This document shows positions 1-9,116 of a stretch of DNA of 64,000 nt, piece after piece. The DNA lies in contig NZ_SULH01000012.1 of assembly GCF_007115095.1 (NCBI RefSeq), positions 1 to 64,000 on the forward strand, given 5' to 3'. A program made the position numbers and the translations under genes. A model generated the notes under the pieces. The model did no database searches. It was not told where the DNA came from and saw nothing but the letters and a program-made list of their open reading frames with translations. How positions within the stretch are numbered: position 1 is the first letter of the stretch; each line of letters begins with the position of its first letter. Source of the stretch: Levilactobacillus enshiensis. Lineage in GTDB: Bacteria; Bacillota; Bacilli; Lactobacillales; Lactobacillaceae.

Positions 1-131
1 TCGCAAATATTGTTTGGGTTTGATACCAAGTATCAAACCGCCCTACACATATTTGGTTTGTCGAAACAATGTTCAGTTTTCAAAGGTCTACCAAGTTATC
101 AGAGAAGCAAGCGCTCCGTGACAACTTTTAA
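1..131 (-). other. Leader of an rRNA operon reading out of the window
   Basis: Read on the minus strand this holds a boxA-like antitermination signal (GACCTTTGAAAACTGAAC, about 73-90) of the kind found just before 16S rRNA and in the 16S-23S spacer of Firmicutes. It lies downstream of two strong tandem promoters. The 16S gene itself is not in the window, so the rRNA assignment is inferred from leader and promoter structure. Confidence 0.6.
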
Positions 132-160
132 AGTATATCATGTCGTCAAATACCTGTCAA
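132..160 (-). promoter_or_regulatory. rRNA-type promoter P2
   Basis: Minus strand -35 TTGACA (155-160), 17-bp spacer, -10 TATACT (132-137). A near-consensus promoter firing toward the left edge, the proximal member of a tandem pair. Confidence 0.75.
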
Positions 161-238
161 CAACTTTTTAAACATCTTTTTGAATAAATATCGATGTTTC
201 TGAATCAAGTTGAATAAATATTCTCAACAACGTTTACT

Positions 239-267
239 ACTATATCAATAATCAACCAGACCGTCAA
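239..267 (-). promoter_or_regulatory. rRNA-type promoter P1
   Basis: Minus strand -35 TTGACG (262-267), 17-bp spacer, -10 TATAGT (239-244), about 107 bp upstream of P2. Tandem P1/P2 spacing of about 100 bp is typical of rRNA operons. The rest of 268-600 shows no convincing gene. Confidence 0.7.
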
Positions 268-600
268 GCCTTTTTTTAAATTATTGAGAAAGCAATTTTT
301 CGTTGCTGTCACAATGTTTGCACACATAAATGACAACAGAAAATAGTTTACCAATATCTGCCGCCACGGTCAAGGGTAAAATGAATATTTACTGAAATTA
401 ATTTCAGCCTTCTCTCCCTCTCTTCAGAAAAAGGCCATCAAATCACCGTTAAGCCGCCTAAATCGGTCTACGTCATCCAATAGCATTCCCTAGAACGTAA
501 CCCTAACCGGAGCCCAATTATCACTTTGCTCACCCTCCCCCTAATGACTTAGATGATTCGTATTCCATTTATAACTTACATTTGGGCCCATCAAAACTCA

Positions 601-639
601 AAAAAGAAGTCAATCACCTAACACGCGTGATTGACTTCT
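601..639 (-). terminator. Terminator of ltaS
   Basis: A 12-bp stem (607-618 with 628-639) is followed on the minus strand by a run of six T. It lies 21 bp after the ltaS stop codon. Confidence 0.85.
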
Positions 640-659
640 TCATTGTAGATAGAAATATG

Positions 660-2723
660 CTATTTTAATTCAGGTGCATCGGTCTTGTAGTCGGAAACCG
701 TACTCTTGTCATCATGCTTAGCAAGCACACTCGTCTTTTCCTTCTTCTCCGCCTCTGCTAACTGCTCCATCGCAGGCTTCAACTTATAAGTGAAGTCTGT
801 CTTGTTGACCTTCGTAAAGTTCTTAGGCGTATAGAAACGCAGCAAGTCCCCATAAATAACCCGATCAGACAAGGATAGCTCAGTTGTGACATGGTTCTGT
901 AGCTTAGCCACGTCTTTCTTTTGTGCCGCCGTTAACGTCAGCACATCCCCCGTCTTGGTATCATAAACGGTCCCACCGATTTTAGTATACTTCGGCGAAA
1001 CAAAGTTCCCATTTCGGAACGCCACGGTCTGATTACGATCTTTAGCCAGTAAATCTTGGCCAAATTGAACCGTATCCGTATTCTTAACCCCTAAGAGGTC
1101 CAGCAACGTTGGTAGCACATCGATTTCACCACCATAGGTTGACTGAATGCCGCCTTTGAGTCCCGTTGCGTGAATCATAAATGGTACCTTCTGGAACTGA
1201 GCGAGATCATAGTTGGTCACCTTGCTCTTACCCAACAGCTGCGCAATCGCTGGCCGGTGATTATTCGAAATACCATAGTGGTCCCCATAAGCCACAATGA
1301 CACTGTTCTTATAGAGTCCTGCTTTCTTCAAATAATTGATGAACTCGGCAAACGCCTGATCCAGATAATGTGCAGTCTGTACGTACGGATCGACGGTCTT
1401 ATCCCCCGTCTTGGTCGCTGGGAAGTCCGTATTCTTCTTATCCAGCTCATAAGGGTAGTGGTTCGTCAGTGTAATCAGCTTCGCATAAAACGGTTGTGGT
1501 AACTGCTCAATGTACTTAGCTGACTGCTTGAAGAAGATTTTATCCTTCAGTCCATAGCCGATACTATAATCCGCCTTCTCCGTATAATAGCTGGAGCTAA
1601 AGAAGTACTGGTATCCCCATGACTTGTAGGTATTGTCCCGGTTCCAAAAACTAGGCACATCCCCATGGAATGCTGCCGTCGTATACCCGGCTTCCTGATT
1701 CAAGATTGCCGGTGCTGCCTGGAACGTGTTTTGAGTCCCATAGGTGGTCATTGCTGAGCCCTGTGGTAATCCAAACAATGAATTTTCCAGCATCATTTCG
1801 GCATCAGAGGTTTTCCCCTGGGCTACCTGGTTATAGAAGTTCTTATAAGCCAGGGTATTCTTGCTATGGTAGAACTTATTCAGCGTTGGCGTTACTTCCT
1901 TGCCGTCCACCTTATAGTCGATCAAGAATTGCTGGAAACTTTCCAAGTGAATAATGAAGACGTTTTTCCCCTTCTCCTTGCCAAAGTATGAGACGTTTGG
2001 ACTCACCCGATTTTGCTTCAGGTATTTTAGCACACTCTTCATATCACTGGCATTGGCACTTGCCCGCGTTGCGCTTTCCTTTTGCGTCTGATAGGCGTTA
2101 AAGGCGGCATATTCATTAAGCCCCAAGTATTTCACAATATAATTATTGTCAAATGTCCGGGTCAAAAGTCCTGAGCGATCCGCATTAGCCATCCCAAATT
2201 CAGCAAACATCAGGCCAAATGACAAGACCGTAATCGAGAACGCGTACCGCCGCTTGAACGGTCGCGCATCGATTCGAATCACGTGGGTGACCAATAGAAT
2301 GATCAGAATCACGATATCAATATAGACAAAAAAATCATAGACGTGCGTAATCTGGGCTAAACTCTTGCCCAGGTTGTTTCCCACGTCACTAGAGCCCTTC
2401 ATAATCCCAAATGAGAGGAAATCAGAGAACTCGCGGTAGTAGAGCACATTCGCAAAGATCCAAGTGGACTCTAATACATCAATAATCAACATTAGCCAAT
2501 AAGCTAACCGCCCGCGGAAATAGAGCGCAATGCCAAATACGAGTAAGGCGGCCGGAATCGGGTTAATCAACAATAAAAACTGCTGAACGCTCCCCTTAGC
2601 CCCCAACGTAAATTCGGTCTGATAGGCAATGTAAGTTTTTACCCAAAATAAAACGACGATCAACAGGAAAAAGCCCATCCGGCTGTTTACCCAGTTCGTC
2701 TTCCGCTTAAAAAAGTTCGCCAT
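660..2723 (-). CDS. ltaS: Lipoteichoic acid synthase (LtaS family)
   Basis: 687 residues. It polymerises glycerol phosphate from phosphatidylglycerol onto the glycolipid anchor at the outer membrane face. The N-terminal ~180 residues contain about five hydrophobic membrane segments. A possible AxA cleavage site (MANAD, ~178-182) precedes the extracellular sulfatase-like domain. Catalytic Thr lies at ~305 in GKTSDAE, metal-ligand Glu at ~261 (HLES), and YGDHYG follows further on. The ATG has a GGAGG site. The C-terminal tail is charged. The gene is a single transcription unit with its own promoter and terminator, next to the laf glycolipid genes, which fits one LTA-making neighbourhood. The general family is secure; whether it is the main or an accessory LtaS cannot be told here. 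Confidence 0.93.
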   Translation of the reverse strand: MANFFKRKTNWVNSRMGFFLLIVVLFWVKTYIAYQTEFTLGAKGSVQQFLLLINPIPAALLVFGIALYFRGRLAYWLMLIIDVLESTWIFANVLYYREFSDFLSFGIMKGSSDVGNNLGKSLAQITHVYDFFVYIDIVILIILLVTHVIRIDARPFKRRYAFSITVLSFGLMFAEFGMANADRSGLLTRTFDNNYIVKYLGLNEYAAFNAYQTQKESATRASANASDMKSVLKYLKQNRVSPNVSYFGKEKGKNVFIIHLESFQQFLIDYKVDGKEVTPTLNKFYHSKNTLAYKNFYNQVAQGKTSDAEMMLENSLFGLPQGSAMTTYGTQNTFQAAPAILNQEAGYTTAAFHGDVPSFWNRDNTYKSWGYQYFFSSSYYTEKADYSIGYGLKDKIFFKQSAKYIEQLPQPFYAKLITLTNHYPYELDKKNTDFPATKTGDKTVDPYVQTAHYLDQAFAEFINYLKKAGLYKNSVIVAYGDHYGISNNHRPAIAQLLGKSKVTNYDLAQFQKVPFMIHATGLKGGIQSTYGGEIDVLPTLLDLLGVKNTDTVQFGQDLLAKDRNQTVAFRNGNFVSPKYTKIGGTVYDTKTGDVLTLTAAQKKDVAKLQNHVTTELSLSDRVIYGDLLRFYTPKNFTKVNKTDFTYKLKPAMEQLAEAEKKEKTSVLAKHDDKSTVSDYKTDAPELK

Positions 2724-2757
2724 GCGATTGCCTCCACAAAATAATTAACATCACTAT

Positions 2758-2785
2758 AGTATAGCTGATATTAACGGGTAATCAA
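2758..2785 (-). promoter_or_regulatory. ltaS promoter
   Basis: Minus strand -35 TTGATT (2780-2785), 16-bp spacer, -10 TATACT (2758-2763), about 35 bp before the ltaS start codon. Confidence 0.65.
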
Positions 2786-2830
2786 TGTGATTCCATAACC
2801 TTTGGAAAAATGCAACTTTTTCCCGGTATA

Positions 2831-2861
2831 AAAAAACAAAACTATGGCACCCATAGTTTTG
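2831..2861 (-). terminator. Terminator of the YkuJ-family gene
   Basis: An 11-bp stem (2837-2847 with 2851-2861) with a 3-nt loop, followed on the minus strand by a T run. It directly abuts the stop codon of the upstream gene. Confidence 0.85.
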
Positions 2862-3098
2862 TTAGTTATCCGTCAACAAATCAAATAATTCGATAGCTAC
2901 TAAATCGATGTTATCAAACTCAAAAGTCGTTTCCGGGTTGTGTTCGGTTAAGGTGTAGGTGTGGCTCAACTGGTTGTAAACAACCGTTGCCTGCTCAACG
3001 CCTTCCTTTTCAAATCGACGGGGTTGTGGCTCGTCGGTGGCATCTTCTTGCATCGCCTTTAAGCGATTGATGATGCCAATCAATTGAGATTCTTCCAT
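2862..3098 (-). CDS. YkuJ-family (DUF1797) small protein
   Basis: 78 residues. The C-terminus FDNIDLVAIELFDLL closely resembles Bacillus YkuJ (from memory), a small cytosolic alpha/beta protein of unknown function. The ATG is preceded by AAGGGG at good spacing. It lies between ltaS and the flippase-like gene on the same strand and has its own terminator. No catalytic motif is visible. The family assignment is fairly good; no function is claimed. Confidence 0.75.
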   Translation of the reverse strand: MEESQLIGIINRLKAMQEDATDEPQPRRFEKEGVEQATVVYNQLSHTYTLTEHNPETTFEFDNIDLVAIELFDLLTDN

Positions 3099-3175
3099 GG
3101 TTGGTCCCCTTTCTAGCTTTCACTAATGATTTTACCAAACTTGAGGCGGTATGGCACGCCCTAATCCAGAAAAAC

Positions 3176-4210
3176 TCACTCATTTGGCAAATCATTTTTT
3201 TCAATCACCTTATCTGGGGAAATCACCATTGCAATCAAGCCCGTCAGCATGCCGAAGTAGTAGGTCAGCAAGCGCCAGAGAATCATCGCTAAAACTAACT
3301 TACTATTTGACGAAATATAACTCCGAAAAATCATTTCGAAGCTATACTCCGCTCCACCAGACCCACCTGGAATGGGAAATAGTGAAATCACCATGACAAT
3401 CAGCACGTGTAAGCTGGTCACCATGACAATATTCGCCGTTGTGTAGCCCAAGGCCAGCATAATAAAGTACGGGATCAGGTAATAAAACATCAATTGGAAG
3501 AAAGTAATCACAAAAACCTTGAGCATTAACTTTCCTTGCCCACTGATACGGACGCTTTCATGGTAAAACGAGTCGATCTTGCCATTAATGTTGGCTTCCA
3601 TCCGCGCAAAATGATCCTTCTTCATAAACCAACGGCAAGGATACAAGACGACTCCCACCATTTTCTTCGTGAATGCGTGCCAAAACATCACCATCAGCAA
3701 ACCGACAATGACAGCCAGATGAATCGTAAATCCAAAGACGACCAACCAGACCAGCGCGTGCAATTTATCCTGAATGTCATTAAAACCAATGACCAAGGCA
3801 AATAAAAAGTTAATAACAATCATTGATTGGTAAACAACAAACTTCATTAGGAGCACCGAGCTGGCTTTACCGGCATCGACTCCCGTTTGCATCAACGCAA
3901 TTAGTTGCGCCGGCTGACCACCAGAAGAAAATGGCGTGATCCCGTTAAACAGCTGTTCCACCATCGGAATCCGCAACGCATCTTTAAACGTGAAACCCGC
4001 AATCCGATCCGAAATGAAGACCTTGACGATGACGGCTTCCAGACCAAGATATAACACCATGCACAGAATAGCGACCCCAAACCACCAGAAGTTAATGTGC
4101 ACGAAGTCATTGATTAAGACTGAAAATTTAATGTCACGTAGCGAAAAGGCAAAAATCGCAATCCCCAAAAGCAACATTAAAGTGAGTACCCATTTATTTC
4201 GACGTGACAT
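3176..4210 (-). CDS. Lysyl-PG synthase TM/flippase-like membrane protein (UPF0104)
   Basis: 344 residues with about eight hydrophobic segments. The pattern is that of the membrane (flippase) half of MprF, the YbhN/UPF0104 family, with FPIPGGSGGAEY (~285-296) as the signature glycine-rich loop. There is no aminoacyl-transferase domain, so it does not itself make lysyl-PG. The start codon is 4 bp after the stop of the lafB-like gene, with GAGGGG inside that gene's end, so the two are co-translated. In other Firmicutes a protein of this type sits beside the LTA glycolipid transferases, and a lipid-linked substrate is a reasonable inference. Confidence 0.82.
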   Translation of the reverse strand: MSRRNKWVLTLMLLLGIAIFAFSLRDIKFSVLINDFVHINFWWFGVAILCMVLYLGLEAVIVKVFISDRIAGFTFKDALRIPMVEQLFNGITPFSSGGQPAQLIALMQTGVDAGKASSVLLMKFVVYQSMIVINFLFALVIGFNDIQDKLHALVWLVVFGFTIHLAVIVGLLMVMFWHAFTKKMVGVVLYPCRWFMKKDHFARMEANINGKIDSFYHESVRISGQGKLMLKVFVITFFQLMFYYLIPYFIMLALGYTTANIVMVTSLHVLIVMVISLFPIPGGSGGAEYSFEMIFRSYISSNSKLVLAMILWRLLTYYFGMLTGLIAMVISPDKVIEKNDLPNE

Positions 4211-4214
4211 GCAC

Positions 4215-5237
4215 TTACCCCTCTTTTGCTTGTTGCTGATAGAACGCCCGCCAGATTGTAGTCAAGTGTTCTTCAGAGTAGCGCTCAGCGGCAGCTAAAC
4301 TCTGTTGATGCCAGTGTTCCATGGCATCCGGGTCCTGCGGTAACCGCTGCAGCTGCGCATTCATTTCCGCATAGTCTTTCGCCGGTTGATAGTCTCCAGC
4401 AATAATGGCCTGGTATAAGTCCAAATCACGCAGTAAAACTGGCGTTCCAGTGCTAAAGGCCTCCAAAACGGACATCGGAAACAACTCGTTAAATGACGGT
4501 AATAAGAATAAGTCTGTCAAGTTGTAGTAGTCAACTAATCGATCACGATCCACAATACCCGGAAAGCTTAAATTAGCCGGGGGATCATCAACGACCTTTT
4601 TCAGCGCGGCATAACCATCCGTCATCCGGCCAAAAGAGAATCCGCCAGCCCAAATGAATTGCAGCTGCGGATTATTTCGGGCCAACTTGATAAAGTCGAA
4701 GAGCCCCTTGCGTTCCTGAATCTGGCCAATTCCCAGCACCGTAAACTTTTGCTGGTCATAACCGTACTGGTCGCGCAACGCTTGTTTCTTCTCTGCCGTC
4801 ACTGGATAAAACTCCTTACGACTCACAAAATTCGGAATGTACGTCACTTTATCTTCAGGGATGCCGTAAGCCACAAGCTTCGGGATAAATGTGGGGTTGA
4901 CCACCACGATGTGATCCATCCGCTTGTAGAAGGCAATCACGTATTTATAAAAAATCGACCGGAAGGGTTGGGGGATCTTTAAGCTGCCCTCTAAAGTTTC
5001 CGGCAAGAAATGAACGTAGCCGATTTTTCGACCGCGTCCAGGTAAAAATGTTGATAAGTAATAGGAAAAATTAATCGTATGGTAATGCGTGAGGTCCACC
5101 CGACCATACTTGTTGACCGTCACCTGAAAATCGTCTGCTAGACGGGTGTGCATCAGGTTCATGAGCTCATTGTAAGCACTGCCGACACCCTGTCCCTTGA
5201 CAGAATCAGCAGCGGAAAACATGTTGATTTTTAACAT
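4215..5237 (-). CDS. lafB: GT4 glycosyltransferase, LafB/BgsA-type (LTA glycolipid)
   Basis: 340 residues, GT4 fold. The N-terminus has the family's MF-S/AAD-GQGVGSAY pattern, followed by GYVHFLPETLEGSLK and HIVVVNPTF, typical of the second glycosyltransferase in LTA anchor synthesis. That enzyme adds a hexose to monoglucosyl-diacylglycerol. The C-terminal Rossmann half has the nucleotide-sugar motif around LFLLPSFNELFPMSVLEAFSTGTPVLLRD (E-x7-E type). ATG with GGAG 7 nt upstream. It sits 12 bp after the lafA-like gene and is followed by the flippase-like gene, so the three form an operon. The sugar transferred (glucose or galactose) cannot be read from sequence. Confidence 0.85.
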   Translation of the reverse strand: MLKINMFSAADSVKGQGVGSAYNELMNLMHTRLADDFQVTVNKYGRVDLTHYHTINFSYYLSTFLPGRGRKIGYVHFLPETLEGSLKIPQPFRSIFYKYVIAFYKRMDHIVVVNPTFIPKLVAYGIPEDKVTYIPNFVSRKEFYPVTAEKKQALRDQYGYDQQKFTVLGIGQIQERKGLFDFIKLARNNPQLQFIWAGGFSFGRMTDGYAALKKVVDDPPANLSFPGIVDRDRLVDYYNLTDLFLLPSFNELFPMSVLEAFSTGTPVLLRDLDLYQAIIAGDYQPAKDYAEMNAQLQRLPQDPDAMEHWHQQSLAAAERYSEEHLTTIWRAFYQQQAKEG

Positions 5238-5249
5238 CCAATAACTCCT

Positions 5250-6428
5250 CTAATTGCTAAAATCTGGGGTATCCTCGTGGGCAGCCTCATAGCTTGCCTG
5301 CGCATCTTGATAAAAGCCAATGATTCGTTGACCAAAAGTATCCGCAGAAATATCGGCCAGTTTCTTCGCCAACAAGTCCGGATCCTGCTCTTCGTCTCCG
5401 TGACGCAGATAATCAACCACGTTTTCAATCATTTCAGCAGGTTCTTTAAAGGTGACCCCCAGCGTTCGACTCGACAACAGCTCGTCCGTATATGGACTGG
5501 TCATAACGACGATTTTCGTTCCCGCCGCCATAGCTTCAATGTAGGTCAACCCCTGTGATTCGGAATCCGAAGATGACAAGAAGACATTGGCCATATGATA
5601 ATAACGGAATACTTCATCATTGTTCACTTCCCCGGTGAACGACACGTGATCCGTTAAACCGGCATCCTTGACCTGTTGTTCCAAATCTTCCCGTGCAGGA
5701 CCATCCCCAACAATCAAGAGTTGGGCTTCAGGAACCTGGGCCAAGATCTGCGGCATTGCTGCGATACTTTCCTTGATATTCTTTTCATAGGCCAAGCGAC
5801 TCAGCGAAAGAATGACGGGCGTATCAGGCTGGTAGCCCAATTGCCGCCGCAAGTTCGCCGTGTCTGGTTGCTCGTATTGATGTAAGTTGACGCCAGTCGG
5901 AATCACGCGGATCGGTGTTTTTACCCCATAATCCGTCAAGGTTGTTAACACCCGGTCACTGGGTGCAACAACGCCCGTCAAATGGTAACAAAAGGCCAAC
6001 GTCCCCTGCTTCACGTGGACCGGCTTCAAGATCTTACCGTTAGCCACATAGTGTAAATAATCTTCGTACATGGTGTGATAAGTGTGGAGGCACGGAATTT
6101 CTAAGTTGCGCGCCACAAACTTACCGATCCACCCCATCGAGAACTCAGTCTGGGTGTGGACGATATCTAGATTCAATTCCTTTGCAATTTGGTAGGCTTG
6201 GAAAAGTCCCCGTACCGCAATCCGCCGATCCGTAAATGAAACGAACGGAATACTCGAAAAGCGAAAGACGTTCCGCTCGTAAACGTTACGTTCAACGTGC
6301 GGATCAGTCGTCGTAAAAATGTAGACCTGATGGCCCTGCTTTTCCAATTGATCACGCAACGTCTTAATCGACGTTGCGACCCCACTTACTTGAGGGAAAT
6401 AGGTATCTGTAAATAAGCCAATGTTCAT
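5250..6428 (-). CDS. lafA: GT4 1,2-diacylglycerol 3-glucosyltransferase (LafA/BgsB-type)
   Basis: 392 residues from the ATG at 6428, which has GGGGG 7 nt upstream; a TTG two codons earlier is also in frame. The N-terminus NIGLFTDTYFPQVSGVATS is the standard start of GT4 diacylglycerol glucosyltransferases. The C-terminal half holds LSRLAYEKNI and the E-x7-E motif SESQGLTYIEAMAAGTKIV. It transfers glucose from UDP-glucose to diacylglycerol, giving the first glycolipid of the LTA anchor and a free membrane lipid. It is the first gene of the lafA-lafB-flippase operon. Confidence 0.87.
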   Translation of the reverse strand: MNIGLFTDTYFPQVSGVATSIKTLRDQLEKQGHQVYIFTTTDPHVERNVYERNVFRFSSIPFVSFTDRRIAVRGLFQAYQIAKELNLDIVHTQTEFSMGWIGKFVARNLEIPCLHTYHTMYEDYLHYVANGKILKPVHVKQGTLAFCYHLTGVVAPSDRVLTTLTDYGVKTPIRVIPTGVNLHQYEQPDTANLRRQLGYQPDTPVILSLSRLAYEKNIKESIAAMPQILAQVPEAQLLIVGDGPAREDLEQQVKDAGLTDHVSFTGEVNNDEVFRYYHMANVFLSSSDSESQGLTYIEAMAAGTKIVVMTSPYTDELLSSRTLGVTFKEPAEMIENVVDYLRHGDEEQDPDLLAKKLADISADTFGQRIIGFYQDAQASYEAAHEDTPDFSN

Positions 6429-6494
6429 CGCCAATCCCCCTTGCGTCTGTGTTTGGCTAGGTTCTCCGGAATAACGCTTTGTACAGTCACCACA

Positions 6495-6523
6495 ATTATA
6501 TGGGTTTGGCTAGGTGATTGCAA
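6495..6523 (-). promoter_or_regulatory. Promoter of the lafA operon
   Basis: Minus strand -35 TTGCAA (6518-6523), 17-bp spacer, consensus -10 TATAAT (6495-6500), about 65 bp before the start codon. The 12-mer GTTTGGCTAGGT occurs in and just beside it (about 6450 with one end change, and 6505), a possible operator pair. The rest of 6429-6690 has no gene. Confidence 0.65.
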
Positions 6524-6691
6524 ACCACAACCAGGTTATGCCACAAAATAGTCTCGTTCTGGGGGGGATGGCAGCGTGTTATCGCAACTGCTCCTCAGTG
6601 ATTAATAACCTTGGTTGACCCTCTTGCCGGCAAAGTTGATTGCCAGTTAACTAATTGTTGATGTTCCCCTTATAAAGGCTAAGTGGCTAGC

Positions 6692-6734
6692 AAAAAAGCA
6701 CCAACAACGAGTCTCCCCGCTCTTAGTGCTTTTT
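6692..6734 (-). terminator. Terminator of ptsHI
   Basis: An AAAAGCAC/GTGCTTTT stem with a GC-rich 24-nt loop, followed on the minus strand by T residues, just after the ptsI stop. Confidence 0.75.
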
Positions 6735-6747
6735 AAAGCCAATTCAG

Positions 6748-8481
6748 TTATTTTTGCAAAACGCCAGGAACCGCTGCTTGAACCATGGTGATGACCTCTT
6801 GGCTCGTGCTGGCTGAGTTCAATGCTGTCTCGACCAACGATTGCAAATCGTGTGCGTTGAGCTGACCGATCAGCTCACGGGTCTTCAAGACGGCACCTGC
6901 GCTCATGGAGAACTCATCCAAGCCCATGCCTAACAAGAGTGGCACTGCAATTGGGTCACCGGCCATTTCACCACACATGGCAACGGGAATTCCCGCTGCA
7001 TGACCGGCGTGAATGATTCGGTCAACCAGCCGCAGAATCGCTGGATGGTACGGTTGGTACAGGTAAGCCACATCTTGATTCGTCCGGTCGGCTGCCATGG
7101 TATAGCCAATCAGGTCGTTAGTTCCCACGCTCATGAAGTCGACCTCTTGAGCAAACCGGTCGGCTAACAGTGCTGCCGCAGGAACCTCGACCATCATCCC
7201 CACTTTGATCTTGCCCATCGGGACCTGAGCTGTGGTGAGCTTCGAGCGCTCATCATCGTAAATTGCCTTGGCCTGTCGGAATTCATCTAACGTCGCAATC
7301 ATTGGAAACATGATTCGTAGCTGACCAAACGCCGATGCCCGTAGTAACGCCCGCAATTGACTGCGGAAGATATTTTGGTGCGCTAAGCTCTGACGAATGG
7401 CCCGTTCACCCATGAAGGGATTATCTTCGTGTTTCGTTTTTAAATAGGGTAACGGCTTATCGCCACCTATGTCGAGGGTCCGAATAACGACTGGTCGTGG
7501 GGCCATGGATTGAACGACTTGGCGATAAACGTCAAATTGTTCATCTTCCGTTGGGAGTTGGTCGGCGTCCATGTACAGAAACTCGGTGCGCATCAAGCCG
7601 ATCCCCTCAGCGCCATTTTCTAAAACTGCTGGCAAGTCGCTAGCAGTTCCAATGTTGGCCGCCAACATCACACCAACGCCATCCTTAGAAATCGTCTCGT
7701 GGTGGCGTAAGCTCTCCAACCGTCTTTGATTAGCTACCCGTACCTTCATCTCACGGCGGGCCGTGGCCAACTCATCAACGGTTGGCTGAACGATCACGTT
7801 GCCGCGCGTTCCATTTAAGATTACCGTTTCACCAGCCGGAATTCGTTCGGTTGCGTCTTGCGTCCCCACAACGGCTGGCAGATTTAGGTTGCGCGCCAAA
7901 ATCGAGGAGTGCGAGGTCCGGCCGCCCATGTCCGTAATGAAGCCTAAGATATACTGGGGATTTACAGAAACCGTGTCACTGGGAATCAGGTCGTGCGTCA
8001 CCACAATAACAGGGTGATCAATCAAGGCCAGATCCGGTAATGTCACGCCCAGCAAATGACCCGTCAAGCGCTTCGTCACGTCATGCAGGTCCGTAATCCG
8101 CTCTTGCATATAGGGATTATCAGTGAGCCCCTGTAGCTTAGCTTCATAGTCCGCTGTGACCTTCGCTACGGCCGTCTCAGCGTTAACCCGCTTTTCTTTT
8201 ATGTTTGCTTCAACTGCCGCAATCAATTCTGGGTCTTGAAGCATCGCAATGTGCGCACTAAAAACCTGGGCACTGTCAGCGCCCAGGTTTTTAGTTGCAC
8301 GAGTTTTAATCGTCTCAATGTCTGAGACGGCTGCTTCAAGGGCCTGATGGAATCGATTTAATTCGGTATCAAGATTTGTGATTGTCCGTCGTTCAACGTT
8401 CAAGTCTGGTTCAACCAGGCGATATGCCTGACCGCAAACCACACCATCACTGGCGGCAATTCCCTTGAGCATCGTCCTCAT
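6748..8481 (-). CDS. ptsI: PTS enzyme I (phosphoenolpyruvate-protein phosphotransferase)
   Basis: 577 residues, the usual EI length. It moves phosphate from PEP to HPr in the cytosol. The phosphorylated His is H191 in GGRTSHSSILARNL. The C-terminal PEP-binding TIM barrel holds IGLMRTEFLYM, the Asp-rich DIGGDKPLPY, EVPAAALLAD and the GEMAGD active-site Cys motif (AMCGEMAGD). The ATG overlaps the ptsH stop (TAATG), so the two are translationally coupled. A heterofermenter keeping HPr/EI may use them mainly for regulation and a few PTS sugars. Confidence 0.97.
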   Translation of the reverse strand: MRTMLKGIAASDGVVCGQAYRLVEPDLNVERRTITNLDTELNRFHQALEAAVSDIETIKTRATKNLGADSAQVFSAHIAMLQDPELIAAVEANIKEKRVNAETAVAKVTADYEAKLQGLTDNPYMQERITDLHDVTKRLTGHLLGVTLPDLALIDHPVIVVTHDLIPSDTVSVNPQYILGFITDMGGRTSHSSILARNLNLPAVVGTQDATERIPAGETVILNGTRGNVIVQPTVDELATARREMKVRVANQRRLESLRHHETISKDGVGVMLAANIGTASDLPAVLENGAEGIGLMRTEFLYMDADQLPTEDEQFDVYRQVVQSMAPRPVVIRTLDIGGDKPLPYLKTKHEDNPFMGERAIRQSLAHQNIFRSQLRALLRASAFGQLRIMFPMIATLDEFRQAKAIYDDERSKLTTAQVPMGKIKVGMMVEVPAAALLADRFAQEVDFMSVGTNDLIGYTMAADRTNQDVAYLYQPYHPAILRLVDRIIHAGHAAGIPVAMCGEMAGDPIAVPLLLGMGLDEFSMSAGAVLKTRELIGQLNAHDLQSLVETALNSASTSQEVITMVQAAVPGVLQK

Positions 8482-8747
8482 TAGTCAGATAAACCCTCTT
8501 TTTTCAAAGTTTCAGCAACCGCGTTCATCGCATCTGCTTCATCGTCACCATCAGTTGTGATTGTGATTTCGGCATTTTGACCAACACCTAATGACATCAC
8601 ACCCATGATAGACTTTAAGTTAACAGACTTGTCTTGGTACTGTAAGCTAACTTCTGAGTTGAACTTACTTGCAGCCTGTACTAATAAAGTAGCGGGACGT
8701 GCATGGATACCAGTTTCTGCTGTAACATGAAATTCGCGTTTTTCCAT
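8481..8747 (-). CDS. ptsH: Phosphocarrier protein HPr
   Basis: 88 residues. The catalytic H15 is in GIHARPA. The HPr-kinase target S46 is in [10 protein letters not shown], so both PTS transfer and CcpA corepressor function are expected. The ATG has an AAGGAGAT-type site. It is the first gene of ptsH-ptsI, overlapping ptsI by one base. A degenerate cre-like sequence lies upstream at about 8890-8908, matching only one half-site well, so control by CcpA is not claimed. Confidence 0.97.
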   Translation of the reverse strand: MEKREFHVTAETGIHARPATLLVQAASKFNSEVSLQYQDKSVNLKSIMGVMSLGVGQNAEITITTDGDDEADAMNAVAETLKKEGLSD

Positions 8748-8915
8748 AATTGATCGATCTCCTTTAAGCTTAGGTTGATTTCTTACTGAACATTATCCGT
8801 CTTGACCTGCGCATTGGCCAAACAACCATTTTTACGGATAACGTCTACCTACTAAGAATATCAATCTAACTGATAAATTACAAGTTCTATGTGAACCGCT
8901 TTCATCAAAAAAATC

Positions 8916-9116
8916 CTATTCGCCATCATTTCCGGCATCGTGATCGTAATGATAAATCAATTGCCCATTCTTATTGGCCTGACCAACCACCCGTTTCCGC
9001 GTGCCAAACGACATAAAAGCCTTTTGGAAGGCCGGAAAGTCTTCGGGTGTCACTTCAAACTGTTCGATTTTTTTATCTTTCAACTGATTCATCAGGTCCG
9101 TAAAGTCTTTTGCCAA
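8916..9116 (-). CDS. Small conserved-looking protein upstream of ptsH
   Basis: 66 residues, not recognised. The start is TTG at 9116 with GAGGGGG 7 nt upstream; no in-frame ATG fits. The protein is hydrophilic and acidic at the C-terminus (YDHDAGNDGE) with a helical N-terminal half (DLMNQLKDKKIEQF). No membrane segment or known motif. The good ribosome site and codon use like its neighbours support a real gene. The 168-bp gap before ptsH suggests separate control. Confidence 0.6.
   Translation of the reverse strand: MAKDFTDLMNQLKDKKIEQFEVTPEDFPAFQKAFMSFGTRKRVVGQANKNGQLIYHYDHDAGNDGE

Noticed and set aside
8890-8908. cre site upstream of ptsH
   Set aside because: Only one half-site fits; the other is shifted by a base.
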